Below are positions 7,783 to 15,488 of a DNA stretch of 53,267 nucleotides, piece after piece; positions within the stretch are counted from its first letter, which is position 1; each line of letters opens with the position of its first letter. A model generated the notes under the pieces. That model was given only the letters and a program-made list of their open reading frames with translations, was not told the DNA's origin and did not search any database. The stretch is from SIG454 sp045578465 (GTDB lineage: Bacteria > Bacillota > Clostridia > Monoglobales > Monoglobaceae): positions 1 to 53,267 of the forward strand of contig JAZNKJ010000007.1 of assembly GCA_045578465.1 (NCBI GenBank), given 5' to 3'. The translations under genes and the position numbers were made by a program.

Positions 7783-9516
7783 ATGAAAAGACTTATGATT
7801 GGTAACGAAGCAGTTGCCAGAGGCGCCTGGGAAGCAGGGGTATCGGTTGTATCTTCTTATCCCGGAACACCAAGCACCGAGATAACTGAAAATATCGTCA
7901 AGTTTGATGATATCTATGTTGAATGGGCGCCTAATGAAAAGGTTGCGGCAGAGGTTGCAATCGGCGCATCAATTGCAGGGGCAAGAAGTATGTCCTGTAT
8001 GAAACATGTGGGTATGAATGTTATGGCAGACCCAATGTTTACGGTAAGCTACATAGGTGCAAACGGCGGTCTTGTTTTCTGCGTTGCAGACGACCCTGGA
8101 ATGCACTCTTCTCAGAATGAGCAGGATTCAAGGCACTATGCAGAGGCTTCCAAAATAGTTATGCTTGAGCCATCTGACAGCAGTGAATGTAAGGAGTTTA
8201 CAAAAAAAGCCTTTGAACTAAGCGAAAAGTTTGATACTCCTGTAATCGTCCGCCTCTCCACAAGAGTTTCCCACTCTCAGGGACTTGTTGAGGAGTGCGA
8301 CAAGGAAGAAGTAGCTCTTAAACCATATGAGAAAAATATCGCAAAAAATGTTATGATGCCAGGGAATGCTATAAAGCGTCATGTTGTTGTCGAAGAGAGA
8401 ATGAAGGCTCTTGAAGAATTTGCAGAGGACTGCGAGTTTAATACAGTAGAGATAAACTCAGATGAAATCGGCGTTATAACCTCAGGTGTATCCTATATGT
8501 ATGCAAAGGAAGCTCTGGGCGACAGGGTAAGCTTTTTAAAGCTTGGTATGGCTTATCCAATGCCGAAAAATCTCATAGAAGACTTTGCCAAAAAGCATAA
8601 AAAGGTATATGTTGTTGAAGAACTTGACCCGATAATCGAAAACCATTGCAAAGCACTTGGAATCCAGGTTATCGGCAAAGAAAAGTTTACTCTCCTTGGG
8701 GAATACACCCCAACAATGATTAAAAAGGCAGTCTTTGGGGAAGAGGGAGCACCATATAGCGAAATCGAGGAGAATATCCCTGTTCGTCCCCCTGTAATGT
8801 GTGCCGGCTGTCCTCACAGAGGAACATTCTATGTCTTAAAGAAGCTTGGCCTTGTTGTATCAGGGGATATTGGCTGTTATACTCTCGGAGCGGTTGCCCC
8901 CTTAGGAAGCGTTGACACAACTGTTTGTATGGGAGCCAGCGTAAGCGGAGCACATGGAATGGCAAAGGCAAGAGGCGAAGAGTTTAACAAAAAGCTCGTT
9001 GCTGTTATCGGCGACTCAACCTTTATGCATTCAGGCATAACAGGTCTTATCGATATAGTTTATAATAAGGGTAACAACACAGTTATTATCTTAGATAACT
9101 CCATAACAGGTATGACAGGCCATCAGGATAATCCAACAACAGGCTTGACCATTAGAAAAGAGCCTACAAAGCAGGTTGATTTGGTTGCTCTTGCTCACGC
9201 GGTTGGGGTAGACAGAGTTGTTGTTGCTGACCCGTTTGACCTTAAAAACTTTGAAAAGGTTGTTAAGGAAGAAACTGAGGCGAATGAGCCATCTGTTATT
9301 ATTGCCCAGAGACCTTGCGCTCTCCTCAAAACAGTTAAATACAGCGGTCACTGCAAAATTACTGATAATTGTAAGAACTGTAAAATGTGTATGAAGCTTG
9401 GCTGTCCTGCAATTTCTGTTAAGGATGACAAGGTTGTAATTGACAAGACCCAGTGTAACGGTTGCGGACTTTGCATAAATGTTTGTCCTTTCGGGGCAAT
9501 AGAAAAGGAGGACTAA
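7783..9516 (+). CDS. iorA: indolepyruvate:ferredoxin oxidoreductase, alpha subunit
   Basis: Thiamine-diphosphate and iron-sulfur subunit that interconverts aryl pyruvates and CoA with arylacetyl-CoA, CO2 and reduced ferredoxin. The 577 residues contain an N-terminal pyrimidine-binding domain with SSYPGTPSTEI, the central CAGCPHRGTFY and GDIGCYTLG motifs, a TPP-binding GDSTFMHSGITGL, and a C-terminal dicluster ferredoxin domain with two CxxCxxC motifs, each completed by CP (CKNCKMCMKLGCP and CNGCGLCINVCP). Length and order match IorA. It forms an operon with the upstream ligase (1-base gap) and downstream iorB (5-base gap), all behind the T-box. The reaction is reversible; the T-box suggests it runs toward aryl-pyruvate synthesis. 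Confidence 0.95.
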   Translation: MKRLMIGNEAVARGAWEAGVSVVSSYPGTPSTEITENIVKFDDIYVEWAPNEKVAAEVAIGASIAGARSMSCMKHVGMNVMADPMFTVSYIGANGGLVFCVADDPGMHSSQNEQDSRHYAEASKIVMLEPSDSSECKEFTKKAFELSEKFDTPVIVRLSTRVSHSQGLVEECDKEEVALKPYEKNIAKNVMMPGNAIKRHVVVEERMKALEEFAEDCEFNTVEINSDEIGVITSGVSYMYAKEALGDRVSFLKLGMAYPMPKNLIEDFAKKHKKVYVVEELDPIIENHCKALGIQVIGKEKFTLLGEYTPTMIKKAVFGEEGAPYSEIEENIPVRPPVMCAGCPHRGTFYVLKKLGLVVSGDIGCYTLGAVAPLGSVDTTVCMGASVSGAHGMAKARGEEFNKKLVAVIGDSTFMHSGITGLIDIVYNKGNNTVIILDNSITGMTGHQDNPTTGLTIRKEPTKQVDLVALAHAVGVDRVVVADPFDLKNFEKVVKEETEANEPSVIIAQRPCALLKTVKYSGHCKITDNCKNCKMCMKLGCPAISVKDDKVVIDKTQCNGCGLCINVCPFGAIEKED

Positions 9517-9521
9517 GACCT

Positions 9522-10088
9522 ATGACAAAGAATATTATGATAGTTGGCGTTGGCGGTCAAGGAACTCTTCTCGCCAGCAGAATTATAGGAAAAACAGTTA
9601 TAAAAGAAGGATATGATGTTAAAATTTCCGAGGTACACGGAATGAGCCAGAGAGGCGGATCGGTTGTAACCTATGTTAAATTTGGAGATAAGGTTTACTC
9701 TCCTATAATTGACAAAGGGGAAGCGGATATAATTTTAGCTTTTGAAAAGCTTGAAGCGATGCGCGCTCTTCCTTTCCTTAAAAAAGGCGGAAAAATGATT
9801 GTTAACAATCAGGAGATAAATCCAATGCCTGTTATAACAGGTGCGGTGCAGTATCCTGAAAATATTACCGAAAAGCTTTCTGAAAAGGTTGATTTAACAG
9901 TTGTTGACGCCTTGAAAATGGCAGAGGAAGCGGGCAATTTCAAGTCCGTAAATGTTGTTTTAATCGGCGTTATGGCAAAGAATACTGAGATTGCCTATGA
10001 AAAGTGGGTAGAGGTTATAAAAGAAACTGTTCCCGAAAAATTCTTAGAAGCAAACCTTAAAGCTTTCGAAATGGGATATAATTTATAA
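9522..10088 (+). CDS. iorB: indolepyruvate:ferredoxin oxidoreductase, beta subunit
   Basis: Gamma-type oxidoreductase subunit that completes the IorAB complex. The N-terminal IMIVGVGGQGTLLASRI is the nucleotide/CoA-contact glycine loop, and SEVHGMSQRGGSVVTYVKFG is the conserved core motif of the family. Length is 188 aa, as expected. An open frame runs upstream into iorA (to 9462), but the ATG at 9522 follows GGAGG (about 9508-9512) and matches the family N-terminus. It is followed by an intrinsic terminator that ends the operon. Confidence 0.95.
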   Translation: MTKNIMIVGVGGQGTLLASRIIGKTVIKEGYDVKISEVHGMSQRGGSVVTYVKFGDKVYSPIIDKGEADIILAFEKLEAMRALPFLKKGGKMIVNNQEINPMPVITGAVQYPENITEKLSEKVDLTVVDALKMAEEAGNFKSVNVVLIGVMAKNTEIAYEKWVEVIKETVPEKFLEANLKAFEMGYNL

Positions 10089-10092
10089 AATT

Positions 10093-10120
10093 AAAGGAGC
10101 TCAAAAAGAGCTCCTTTTTT
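10093..10120 (+). terminator. terminator of the ligase-iorAB operon
   Basis: GGAGCTC (10096-10102) pairs with GAGCTCC (10108-10114), extended by AAA/TTT, and runs into TTTTTT (10115-10120). It starts 4 bases after the iorB stop codon. Confidence 0.93.
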
Positions 10121-10174
10121 GTTATACGCAGGACAATCTCTGAATAAGATTTAGTATACAGAGAGGTTGATAAG

Positions 10175-11281
10175 ATGAAAAGAAGATACAAAGCGGTGGT
10201 AATTGACGGGAAAAAGGTAATAAAAAATGCGGTATCGGGGCTAATCGGCATTGCGGTTTTTATAATTATAATAAATATCGCCAAGGCAGGTGGCTATCGT
10301 CTTGAAATAAATCGAGAAACTCCCCCTCCAAGAGAAAAAAGTACAAGCAGTTTTTCCTTTGGCAAATGGCTTAGCCTTAATGAAATAGTAAAAAGAGAGT
10401 TCAAGGTTTTGAACTTTTCAAGGCAGACCGAAAGCGTATTTAACGGGGAAGAGGAGAAGAAGATAACACTTCCCAAAAGCGGTATGGTTGTGGGCCTTTC
10501 AGGAGAGCTTCCTATAAAAGATATTGACTCAGGTCAAAACCGCACAGCAAAGGACGGAGAAATTCTTATCAAAAACGAAACGAGCTATAATGTGGACTAT
10601 AAAGAACTTTTGTCGGAAAAGCTCGGCCTTAATATGAGCGAAAAAGGCCCCAAAGTCTTAATTGTCCATACTCACGGGACGGAAAGCTACTCAAAAGAGG
10701 GAGCGGAGTTCTATATTGAGGGGACAGGGGACAGAAATACGGACACAAGCTTTAATGTTGTGGCTGTTGGAGACAAAATGACGGAGGTTTTCGAGAGAGC
10801 AGGGATAGAGGTTATCCACGACAGAACTATGCACGACAAAGAGTCCTATAACGGCTCATATGCAAGCTCTCTTAAAGCCATAGAGAGATACACCGAGGAA
10901 TACCCGTCAATTCAGGTGGTTTTGGATATTCATAGGGATGCAATTGTGTATTCTGACGGGACAAAGGCAAAACCCGTAACGGAAATTGATGGGGAAAAGA
11001 CGGCTCAGCTTATGTTTGTTGTGGGGACAAACGAGGGAGGCCTTGTCCACGATAACTGGCGGGAGAATCTTAAATTTGCAGTTAAGCTCCAAAGTGCCGT
11101 AAATAAAAAATACCCCTCGCTGATGAGGGGCATAAATTTAAGACGGGAACGATTTAACGGCCACACAAGTAAAGGAAGCCTTATTATCGAGGTTGGCAGT
11201 AGCGGAAACACTCTCTCCGAAGCCATAAGAGGCGGAGAGAGGTGCGCCGAAATAATTGCCGACTTCCTTAACGGAATATAG
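10175..11281 (+). CDS. spoIIP: stage II sporulation protein P (peptidoglycan amidase)
   Basis: Cell-wall hydrolase that acts with SpoIID and SpoIIM in septal peptidoglycan remodelling during engulfment of the forespore. The 368-residue protein has a hydrophobic membrane anchor at about 24-39, a low-complexity linker, then the SpoIIP domain with metal-binding VLIVHTHGTESY (about 165-176) and VVLDIHRDA, plus the closing LIIEVGSSGNT. A GAGAGG ribosome site precedes the ATG. It stands alone between a terminator and convergent asnB, with which it overlaps by 14 bases. Sigma-E control is expected from the family, but I found no convincing sigma-E promoter. Confidence 0.94.
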   Translation: MKRRYKAVVIDGKKVIKNAVSGLIGIAVFIIIINIAKAGGYRLEINRETPPPREKSTSSFSFGKWLSLNEIVKREFKVLNFSRQTESVFNGEEEKKITLPKSGMVVGLSGELPIKDIDSGQNRTAKDGEILIKNETSYNVDYKELLSEKLGLNMSEKGPKVLIVHTHGTESYSKEGAEFYIEGTGDRNTDTSFNVVAVGDKMTEVFERAGIEVIHDRTMHDKESYNGSYASSLKAIERYTEEYPSIQVVLDIHRDAIVYSDGTKAKPVTEIDGEKTAQLMFVVGTNEGGLVHDNWRENLKFAVKLQSAVNKKYPSLMRGINLRRERFNGHTSKGSLIIEVGSSGNTLSEAIRGGERCAEIIADFLNGI

Positions 11282-13088
11282 GCTTATAGGTTTTAAGCCA
11301 TAGATTTATTGAATAGAAGTAGGCGTAAATCTGGGGAGCGGTCATAAGCTGACCATACCAGGGTACAGTAAACATCGCCCCGTCAGTCTTATAAAACTCT
11401 TCAAACATCTCCTTGTTTGCAAAATCCCAGATAGGAGTGGTTTTGTCATCCATGATTTCTTTAAGCCGTCTCTTAACCTCACTAAGATAGATTGGATTAT
11501 GGGTTTTTGGATAAGGACTTTTCTTCCGCCAACAAATGTCATAAGGAAGAATATCCGAAAAGATTTCGCGGATTAAGCCTTTCTCCCTGTTTTCGTAATT
11601 TTTCATCTCCCAGGGGATGTTGTAGGCATATTCCAAAATTCTGTGGTCGCAGAACGGGACTCTCACTTCAAGACCGTTATACATACTCATTCGGTCTTTG
11701 CGGTCCAAAAGCCCCTGCATAAACCAGTTTGTGTTAAGGAGAGTAATTTCTCTTATTCGTTTATCAATTTTCGAATCGGTAGGAAGAGTTTCTGCCGATT
11801 TTATTGTGTCAAAATACTTAGTTCTAACATAATCCTCAGGAGAAAAATCAAGAAATCCCGGCTTTATGAAGCTTCCTTTAAGAGGAACATTTCCGCTCCA
11901 AGGGAAATCATCTCTCCACAAAACCGCCTCGTTGCGAAACCAGGGATACCCTCCGAAAATCTCGTCGGCGCACTCTCCTGAAAGAGCCACCGTGTGAGTC
12001 TTTTTAACCTCTTGGCAAAAGAGAAGAAGAGAAGAATCTACATCTGCCATACAAGGCAGGTCACGGGCAAAGGTTGCATCATCCAAAGCTTTTGCTACAT
12101 CGGTGTTTGAGAGAGTTACAATATGGTGGTCCGTGTTTGCGCTGTCTGACATAAGGGAAATATATTCGCTGTCAGAGTTTGGCTGGAAAGTGCTTTTGGT
12201 GAAATACTTGTCGTTATCCGTATAATCAACGGAGTAGGTGGTCAGAATTTCAGGGGAAAAAGTCCTTGATGCTATGGCAGTTATAATGCTTGAATCAAGC
12301 CCACCTGATAAAAACGAGCAAAGAGGAACATCGGAAACTGTCTGGCGGGATATGGAATCCCAGATGAGATTTCTTAGAGTTTCCTTAGTTTTCTCAAAAG
12401 AATCAGTATGATCTTTTGCGGTAATCTTCCAGTATTTTCTCTTTCTGAACCCGTCTTCCGAAAAGGTTGCGCACTCCCCAGGGGCAAGCTCAAATATATT
12501 TGAAAAAGGCGTTTTTCCCGATGTCCTGCCTGGTCCGATTAAAAATACTTCCGCAATACTTTCTTTGTTGATATAAGGGGTAAATCCCTGATAAGCGAGG
12601 ATAGTTTTAATCTCAGAGCCAAAAATAAAGGTGTTATTTACAGTCGCATAGAAAAAAGGCTTAACCCCTGCCCTGTCACGAGCCATAAACATTCTGCGGT
12701 TTATAGTGTCATAAACGGCAAATGCGTATATTCCGTTAAGCCTGTGAACGCAATCCTCGCCCCACTCTATATAGGATTTAAGTAAAACTTCCGTGTCGGA
12801 TTTTTCCTTAAAGGGATGCCCGAGCAAAGTAAGCTCGCGCCGTAAATCCTCGGTATTATAAAGCTCGCCGTTATAGGTTATTACATACTGACCTATTTTC
12901 ATTGGCTGACGCCCGTTTTCAATGTCAATAACAGACAAACGGCGGTGCAGGAAAGTGACAAAGTTATCCGAGAAACTGCCAATCTGGTCAGGCCCCCTTT
13001 TTGAAAGGGTCTGGCTCATCCTTTCTGCACTTTTTTCTTTATCTGAAATTCGGTCTTTAAAGTCAGCAAAACCGCCTATTCCACACAT
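11268..13088 (-). CDS. asnB: asparagine synthetase, glutamine-hydrolysing
   Basis: Makes asparagine from aspartate, glutamine and ATP. The protein begins MCGIGGFADF, so Cys2 is the N-terminal nucleophile of the glutaminase domain once Met is removed. RRLSVIDIENGRQPM and YNGELYN are further class II amidotransferase motifs. The synthetase half has the PP-loop SFLSGGLDSSIITA and ends near 606 aa, the normal length. The frame is open to 13151, but only the ATG at 13086-13088 gives the Cys2 start, and it follows GGAGGG. Divergent from rpsB. Confidence 0.96.
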   Translation of the reverse strand: MCGIGGFADFKDRISDKEKSAERMSQTLSKRGPDQIGSFSDNFVTFLHRRLSVIDIENGRQPMKIGQYVITYNGELYNTEDLRRELTLLGHPFKEKSDTEVLLKSYIEWGEDCVHRLNGIYAFAVYDTINRRMFMARDRAGVKPFFYATVNNTFIFGSEIKTILAYQGFTPYINKESIAEVFLIGPGRTSGKTPFSNIFELAPGECATFSEDGFRKRKYWKITAKDHTDSFEKTKETLRNLIWDSISRQTVSDVPLCSFLSGGLDSSIITAIASRTFSPEILTTYSVDYTDNDKYFTKSTFQPNSDSEYISLMSDSANTDHHIVTLSNTDVAKALDDATFARDLPCMADVDSSLLLFCQEVKKTHTVALSGECADEIFGGYPWFRNEAVLWRDDFPWSGNVPLKGSFIKPGFLDFSPEDYVRTKYFDTIKSAETLPTDSKIDKRIREITLLNTNWFMQGLLDRKDRMSMYNGLEVRVPFCDHRILEYAYNIPWEMKNYENREKGLIREIFSDILPYDICWRKKSPYPKTHNPIYLSEVKRRLKEIMDDKTTPIWDFANKEMFEEFYKTDGAMFTVPWYGQLMTAPQIYAYFYSINLWLKTYKPIFR

Positions 13089-13178
13089 AAAAATCCCTCC
13101 AAGCGATAAATTCTTATAGTATTTTACGCGCAAGGTAAGAAAAAGACACAAATTCCTAGAAAAAAATTAAAAAAACAC

Positions 13179-13207
13179 TTGAATTTGGAAAACAACTGTG
13201 ATATACT
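13179..13207 (+). promoter_or_regulatory. rpsB-tsf promoter
   Basis: TTGAAT (13179-13184), a 17-base spacer and TATACT (13202-13207) predict a start at about 13214 and a leader of roughly 130 bases before rpsB. Confidence 0.7.
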
Positions 13208-13240
13208 ATTATGGCATGTGAAATGCAGAAAAAATACGCA

Positions 13241-13314
13241 CACTGTTGGATTGGTCGGGAAGTGCTGCAAACAAAGTATACCCATGACAGTCCCCGATTG
13301 AGAAGATAACAGTG
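13241..13314 (+). promoter_or_regulatory. folded 5' leader of rpsB
   Basis: CACTGTT (13241-13247) pairs perfectly with AACAGTG (13308-13314), closing an arm in which TCGGG (13255-13259) pairs with CCCGA (13293-13297). The fold ends just before a GTGGAGG purine stretch (13312-13318) and about 30 bases before the rpsB start, which has its own GGAGGTG. Ribosomal S2 operons are autoregulated through mRNA leaders in several bacteria, so this may be an S2 binding site. That role is inference. Confidence 0.5.
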
Positions 13315-13344
13315 GAGGTATAAAACTTATGGAGGTGTAAAATC

Positions 13345-14100
13345 ATGGGAGTAATTCAAATGAAGCAATTGCTTGAAGCAGGTGTTCATTTCGGACACCA
13401 GACACGCCGTTGGAATCCTAAAATGGCGGAGTACATTTTTACAGAAAGAAACGGTATCTACATTATCGACTTGCAGAAGACTGCTAAGAAGATAGAAGAA
13501 GCATACTATTTTGTTCGTGACATCGCAGCTGACGGTGGTACAGTTCTTTTTGTTGGAACAAAGAAACAGGCTCAGGATGCAATCCGTGAAGAAGCTGAAA
13601 GAACAGGTATGTACTTTGTTAACGCAAGATGGCTTGGCGGTATGCTCACAAACTTCAAGACAATCAAGAGAAGAATTGACAGACTTTATCAGCTTAAAAA
13701 GATGGCTGAGGATGGAACAATGGAACTTCTTCCTAAGAAGGAAGTTATTAAGCTCAACTTAGAAGCTGAAAGACTTGAAAAGTTCCTCGGCGGTATCAAA
13801 GAGATGAAAGAAATTCCATCTGCTCTCTTTGTTGTTGACCCAAGAAAAGAAAAGAACGCAATCTTAGAAGCTAAGAAGCTTGGTATTCCGGTTATCGCAA
13901 TCGTTGATACAAACTGCGACCCAGAAGAAGCTGATTATCCAATTCCTGGTAACGATGACGCTATCCGTGCCGTAAAACTTATCGTTTCTACAATCGGTAA
14001 CGCTATCATCGAAGGAAGACAGGGCGAAGAATTTGCTCCTGTTGCAGAAGAAGCTGAAATCGGAGAAGAAGTTTCTCTCGATATGCTTGACGAACAGTAA
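13345..14100 (+). CDS. rpsB: 30S ribosomal protein S2
   Basis: Small-subunit protein. The 251-residue sequence starts MGVIQMKQLLEAGVHFGHQT and has the S2 motifs RWNPKM, FVGTKKQAQ, NARWLGGMLTN and PVIAIVDTNCDP. The acidic C-terminal tail is common in Clostridia. ATG follows GGAGGTG. It is first in the conserved rpsB-tsf operon, with a 36-base gap to tsf. Confidence 0.98.
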   Translation: MGVIQMKQLLEAGVHFGHQTRRWNPKMAEYIFTERNGIYIIDLQKTAKKIEEAYYFVRDIAADGGTVLFVGTKKQAQDAIREEAERTGMYFVNARWLGGMLTNFKTIKRRIDRLYQLKKMAEDGTMELLPKKEVIKLNLEAERLEKFLGGIKEMKEIPSALFVVDPRKEKNAILEAKKLGIPVIAIVDTNCDPEEADYPIPGNDDAIRAVKLIVSTIGNAIIEGRQGEEFAPVAEEAEIGEEVSLDMLDEQ

Positions 14101-14136
14101 TTTTAAATTGAATTTTACGAAAGTGAGTGATATATA

Positions 14137-15054
14137 ATGGCATTTACAGCTCAGGATGTTAAAACTCTCAGAGAAATGACAAACTGCGGTATGATGGATT
14201 GTAAAAAGGCTTTAACAGAAACAGACGGCGATATGGATAAGGCTGTTGAGTTCCTTCGTGAAAAAGGTCTTGCAACTGCTGCTAAAAAGGCTGGCAGAAT
14301 TGCAGCAGAAGGTCTTGTTGAAGCTTCATTATTTGATAATGCAGGCGTTGTTGTTGAAATCAATACAGAAACAGACTTCGTTGCAAAGAATGCTGATTTC
14401 CAGGCGTTCGTTCACGATGTTGCAAAGTGTATTGCAGACAGCAATCCAGCAGATGTTGAAGCTCTTAAAGCTACTCCTCTTTATGACGGACAGACAGTTG
14501 GCGATGCTTTAACAGAAAAGATTGCTACAATCGGCGAAAATATGAACCTTCGTCGTTTTGCAAGATATGAAGGCGTTAACACAGCTTATGTTCACGGCGG
14601 CGGTAAAATCGGTGTTTTAGTTAACTTTAAGCTCGGCGACGAGTCTAAGGCTGACACAGATTTATTCAAGAGTGCAGCACACGATGTTGCTCTTCAGGTT
14701 GCTGCTTCTTTCCCTAAATATGTTAAGGAAGACGAGGTTCCGGCTGAAGAAGTTGAAAACGAAAAGAGAATCTTAAAGGCTCAGGCTCTTGAAGAAGGTA
14801 AGCCGGAAGCAATCGTTGAAAAGATGATTGTTGGTAGAATTAAGAAGTTCTTCAAAGACATCTGCTTAAACGATCAGGCATTCGTTAAGGACCCTGATAT
14901 GGATGTTAAGAAGTTCTTAGACGGCGTTGCAAAAGAACTCGGCACAACAATCGAAGTTGTTAAGTTCGCTCGTTTTGAAAAGGGCGAAGGCTTAGAGAAA
15001 AAGTCAGACGACTTTGCTGCTGAAGTTGCTGCAATGGCAGGCGGAAACAACTAA
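14137..15054 (+). CDS. tsf: translation elongation factor Ts
   Basis: Guanine-nucleotide exchange factor for EF-Tu. The 305 residues show the N-terminal UBA-like domain (VKTLREMTNCGMMDCKKAL), the core with VVVEINTETDFVAKNADF (including the TDFV residues that contact EF-Tu), and the second half of the dimerisation core ending KFARFEKGEGLEK. Typical length and position directly after rpsB. Confidence 0.98.
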   Translation: MAFTAQDVKTLREMTNCGMMDCKKALTETDGDMDKAVEFLREKGLATAAKKAGRIAAEGLVEASLFDNAGVVVEINTETDFVAKNADFQAFVHDVAKCIADSNPADVEALKATPLYDGQTVGDALTEKIATIGENMNLRRFARYEGVNTAYVHGGGKIGVLVNFKLGDESKADTDLFKSAAHDVALQVAASFPKYVKEDEVPAEEVENEKRILKAQALEEGKPEAIVEKMIVGRIKKFFKDICLNDQAFVKDPDMDVKKFLDGVAKELGTTIEVVKFARFEKGEGLEKKSDDFAAEVAAMAGGNN

Positions 15055-15064
15055 TTTAAAAATT

Positions 15065-15093
15065 AAAGGCATCGCGTAAGCGATTCCTTTTTT
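15065..15093 (+). terminator. rpsB-tsf terminator
   Basis: AAAGG-C-ATCGC (15065-15075), loop GTAA, GCGAT-T-CCTTT (15080-15090) with one mismatch, running into a six-T tract ending at 15093, 10 bases after the tsf stop. Confidence 0.88.
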
Positions 15094-15100
15094 ATTGCAA

Positions 15101-15131
15101 AAAAAAGCCGTGGCGAATTGCCACGGCTTTT
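15101..15131. terminator. bidirectional terminator between tsf and the opt-pqqD operon
   Basis: AGCCGTGGC (15106-15114) and GCCACGGCT (15120-15128) form a strong 9-bp stem flanked by A-tract and T-tract on opposite sides. It serves the minus-strand operon, which ends 4 bases away, and backs up the tsf terminator. Confidence 0.9.
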
Positions 15132-15134
15132 GGT

Positions 15135-15485
15135 TTAATCGTTTAAGATTATAAAGTGATAGCTCTCTAAAATCTGAATGAATTTTGCTAAGCGCTCATA
15201 AAGAGGTTTTGCGCTATCTCCAAAATGCTCATCCACCATTTCTCCAAGAGTTATAATGGTCTTCTCCCCGTCCATAAGGGGCCATAAAAAGCTTCCCATC
15301 TCATCAAGATGAACATAGCTTATTTTTGGCTTTTTAAAGAGCTTCTGTGCGATTTTGTTAAAGATACCGCTGTTCTCAATTTCGAGGGTTACAACGCCTT
15401 TTTCGTCCGTATTCCAAGTGATATACGGGGAGCGAAGAGGCTTTTTTTCAAGATAGTTTTTTGGAATAACATTTTTCTTTTTCAT
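15135..15485 (-). CDS. PqqD-like small protein
   Basis: A 116-residue soluble protein with a basic N-terminus, then SYVHLDEMGSFLWPLMDGEKT and a helix-rich tail, the pattern of the PqqD family. True PqqD is a winged-helix peptide chaperone that presents a precursor peptide to a radical-SAM enzyme. No such enzyme or peptide gene lies here. Instead the gene begins 3 bases after the stop of the OPT transporter, so they are one operon and probably act together. The role is unknown; a peptide- or substrate-binding accessory to the transporter is a reasonable guess. Confidence 0.72.
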   Translation of the reverse strand: MKKKNVIPKNYLEKKPLRSPYITWNTDEKGVVTLEIENSGIFNKIAQKLFKKPKISYVHLDEMGSFLWPLMDGEKTIITLGEMVDEHFGDSAKPLYERLAKFIQILESYHFIILND

Positions 15486-15488
15486 ATA

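Noticed and set aside
10121..10174. Sigma-E promoter ahead of spoIIP
   Set aside because: GTATACAG resembles part of a sigma-E -10, but no matching -35 lies at the needed distance.
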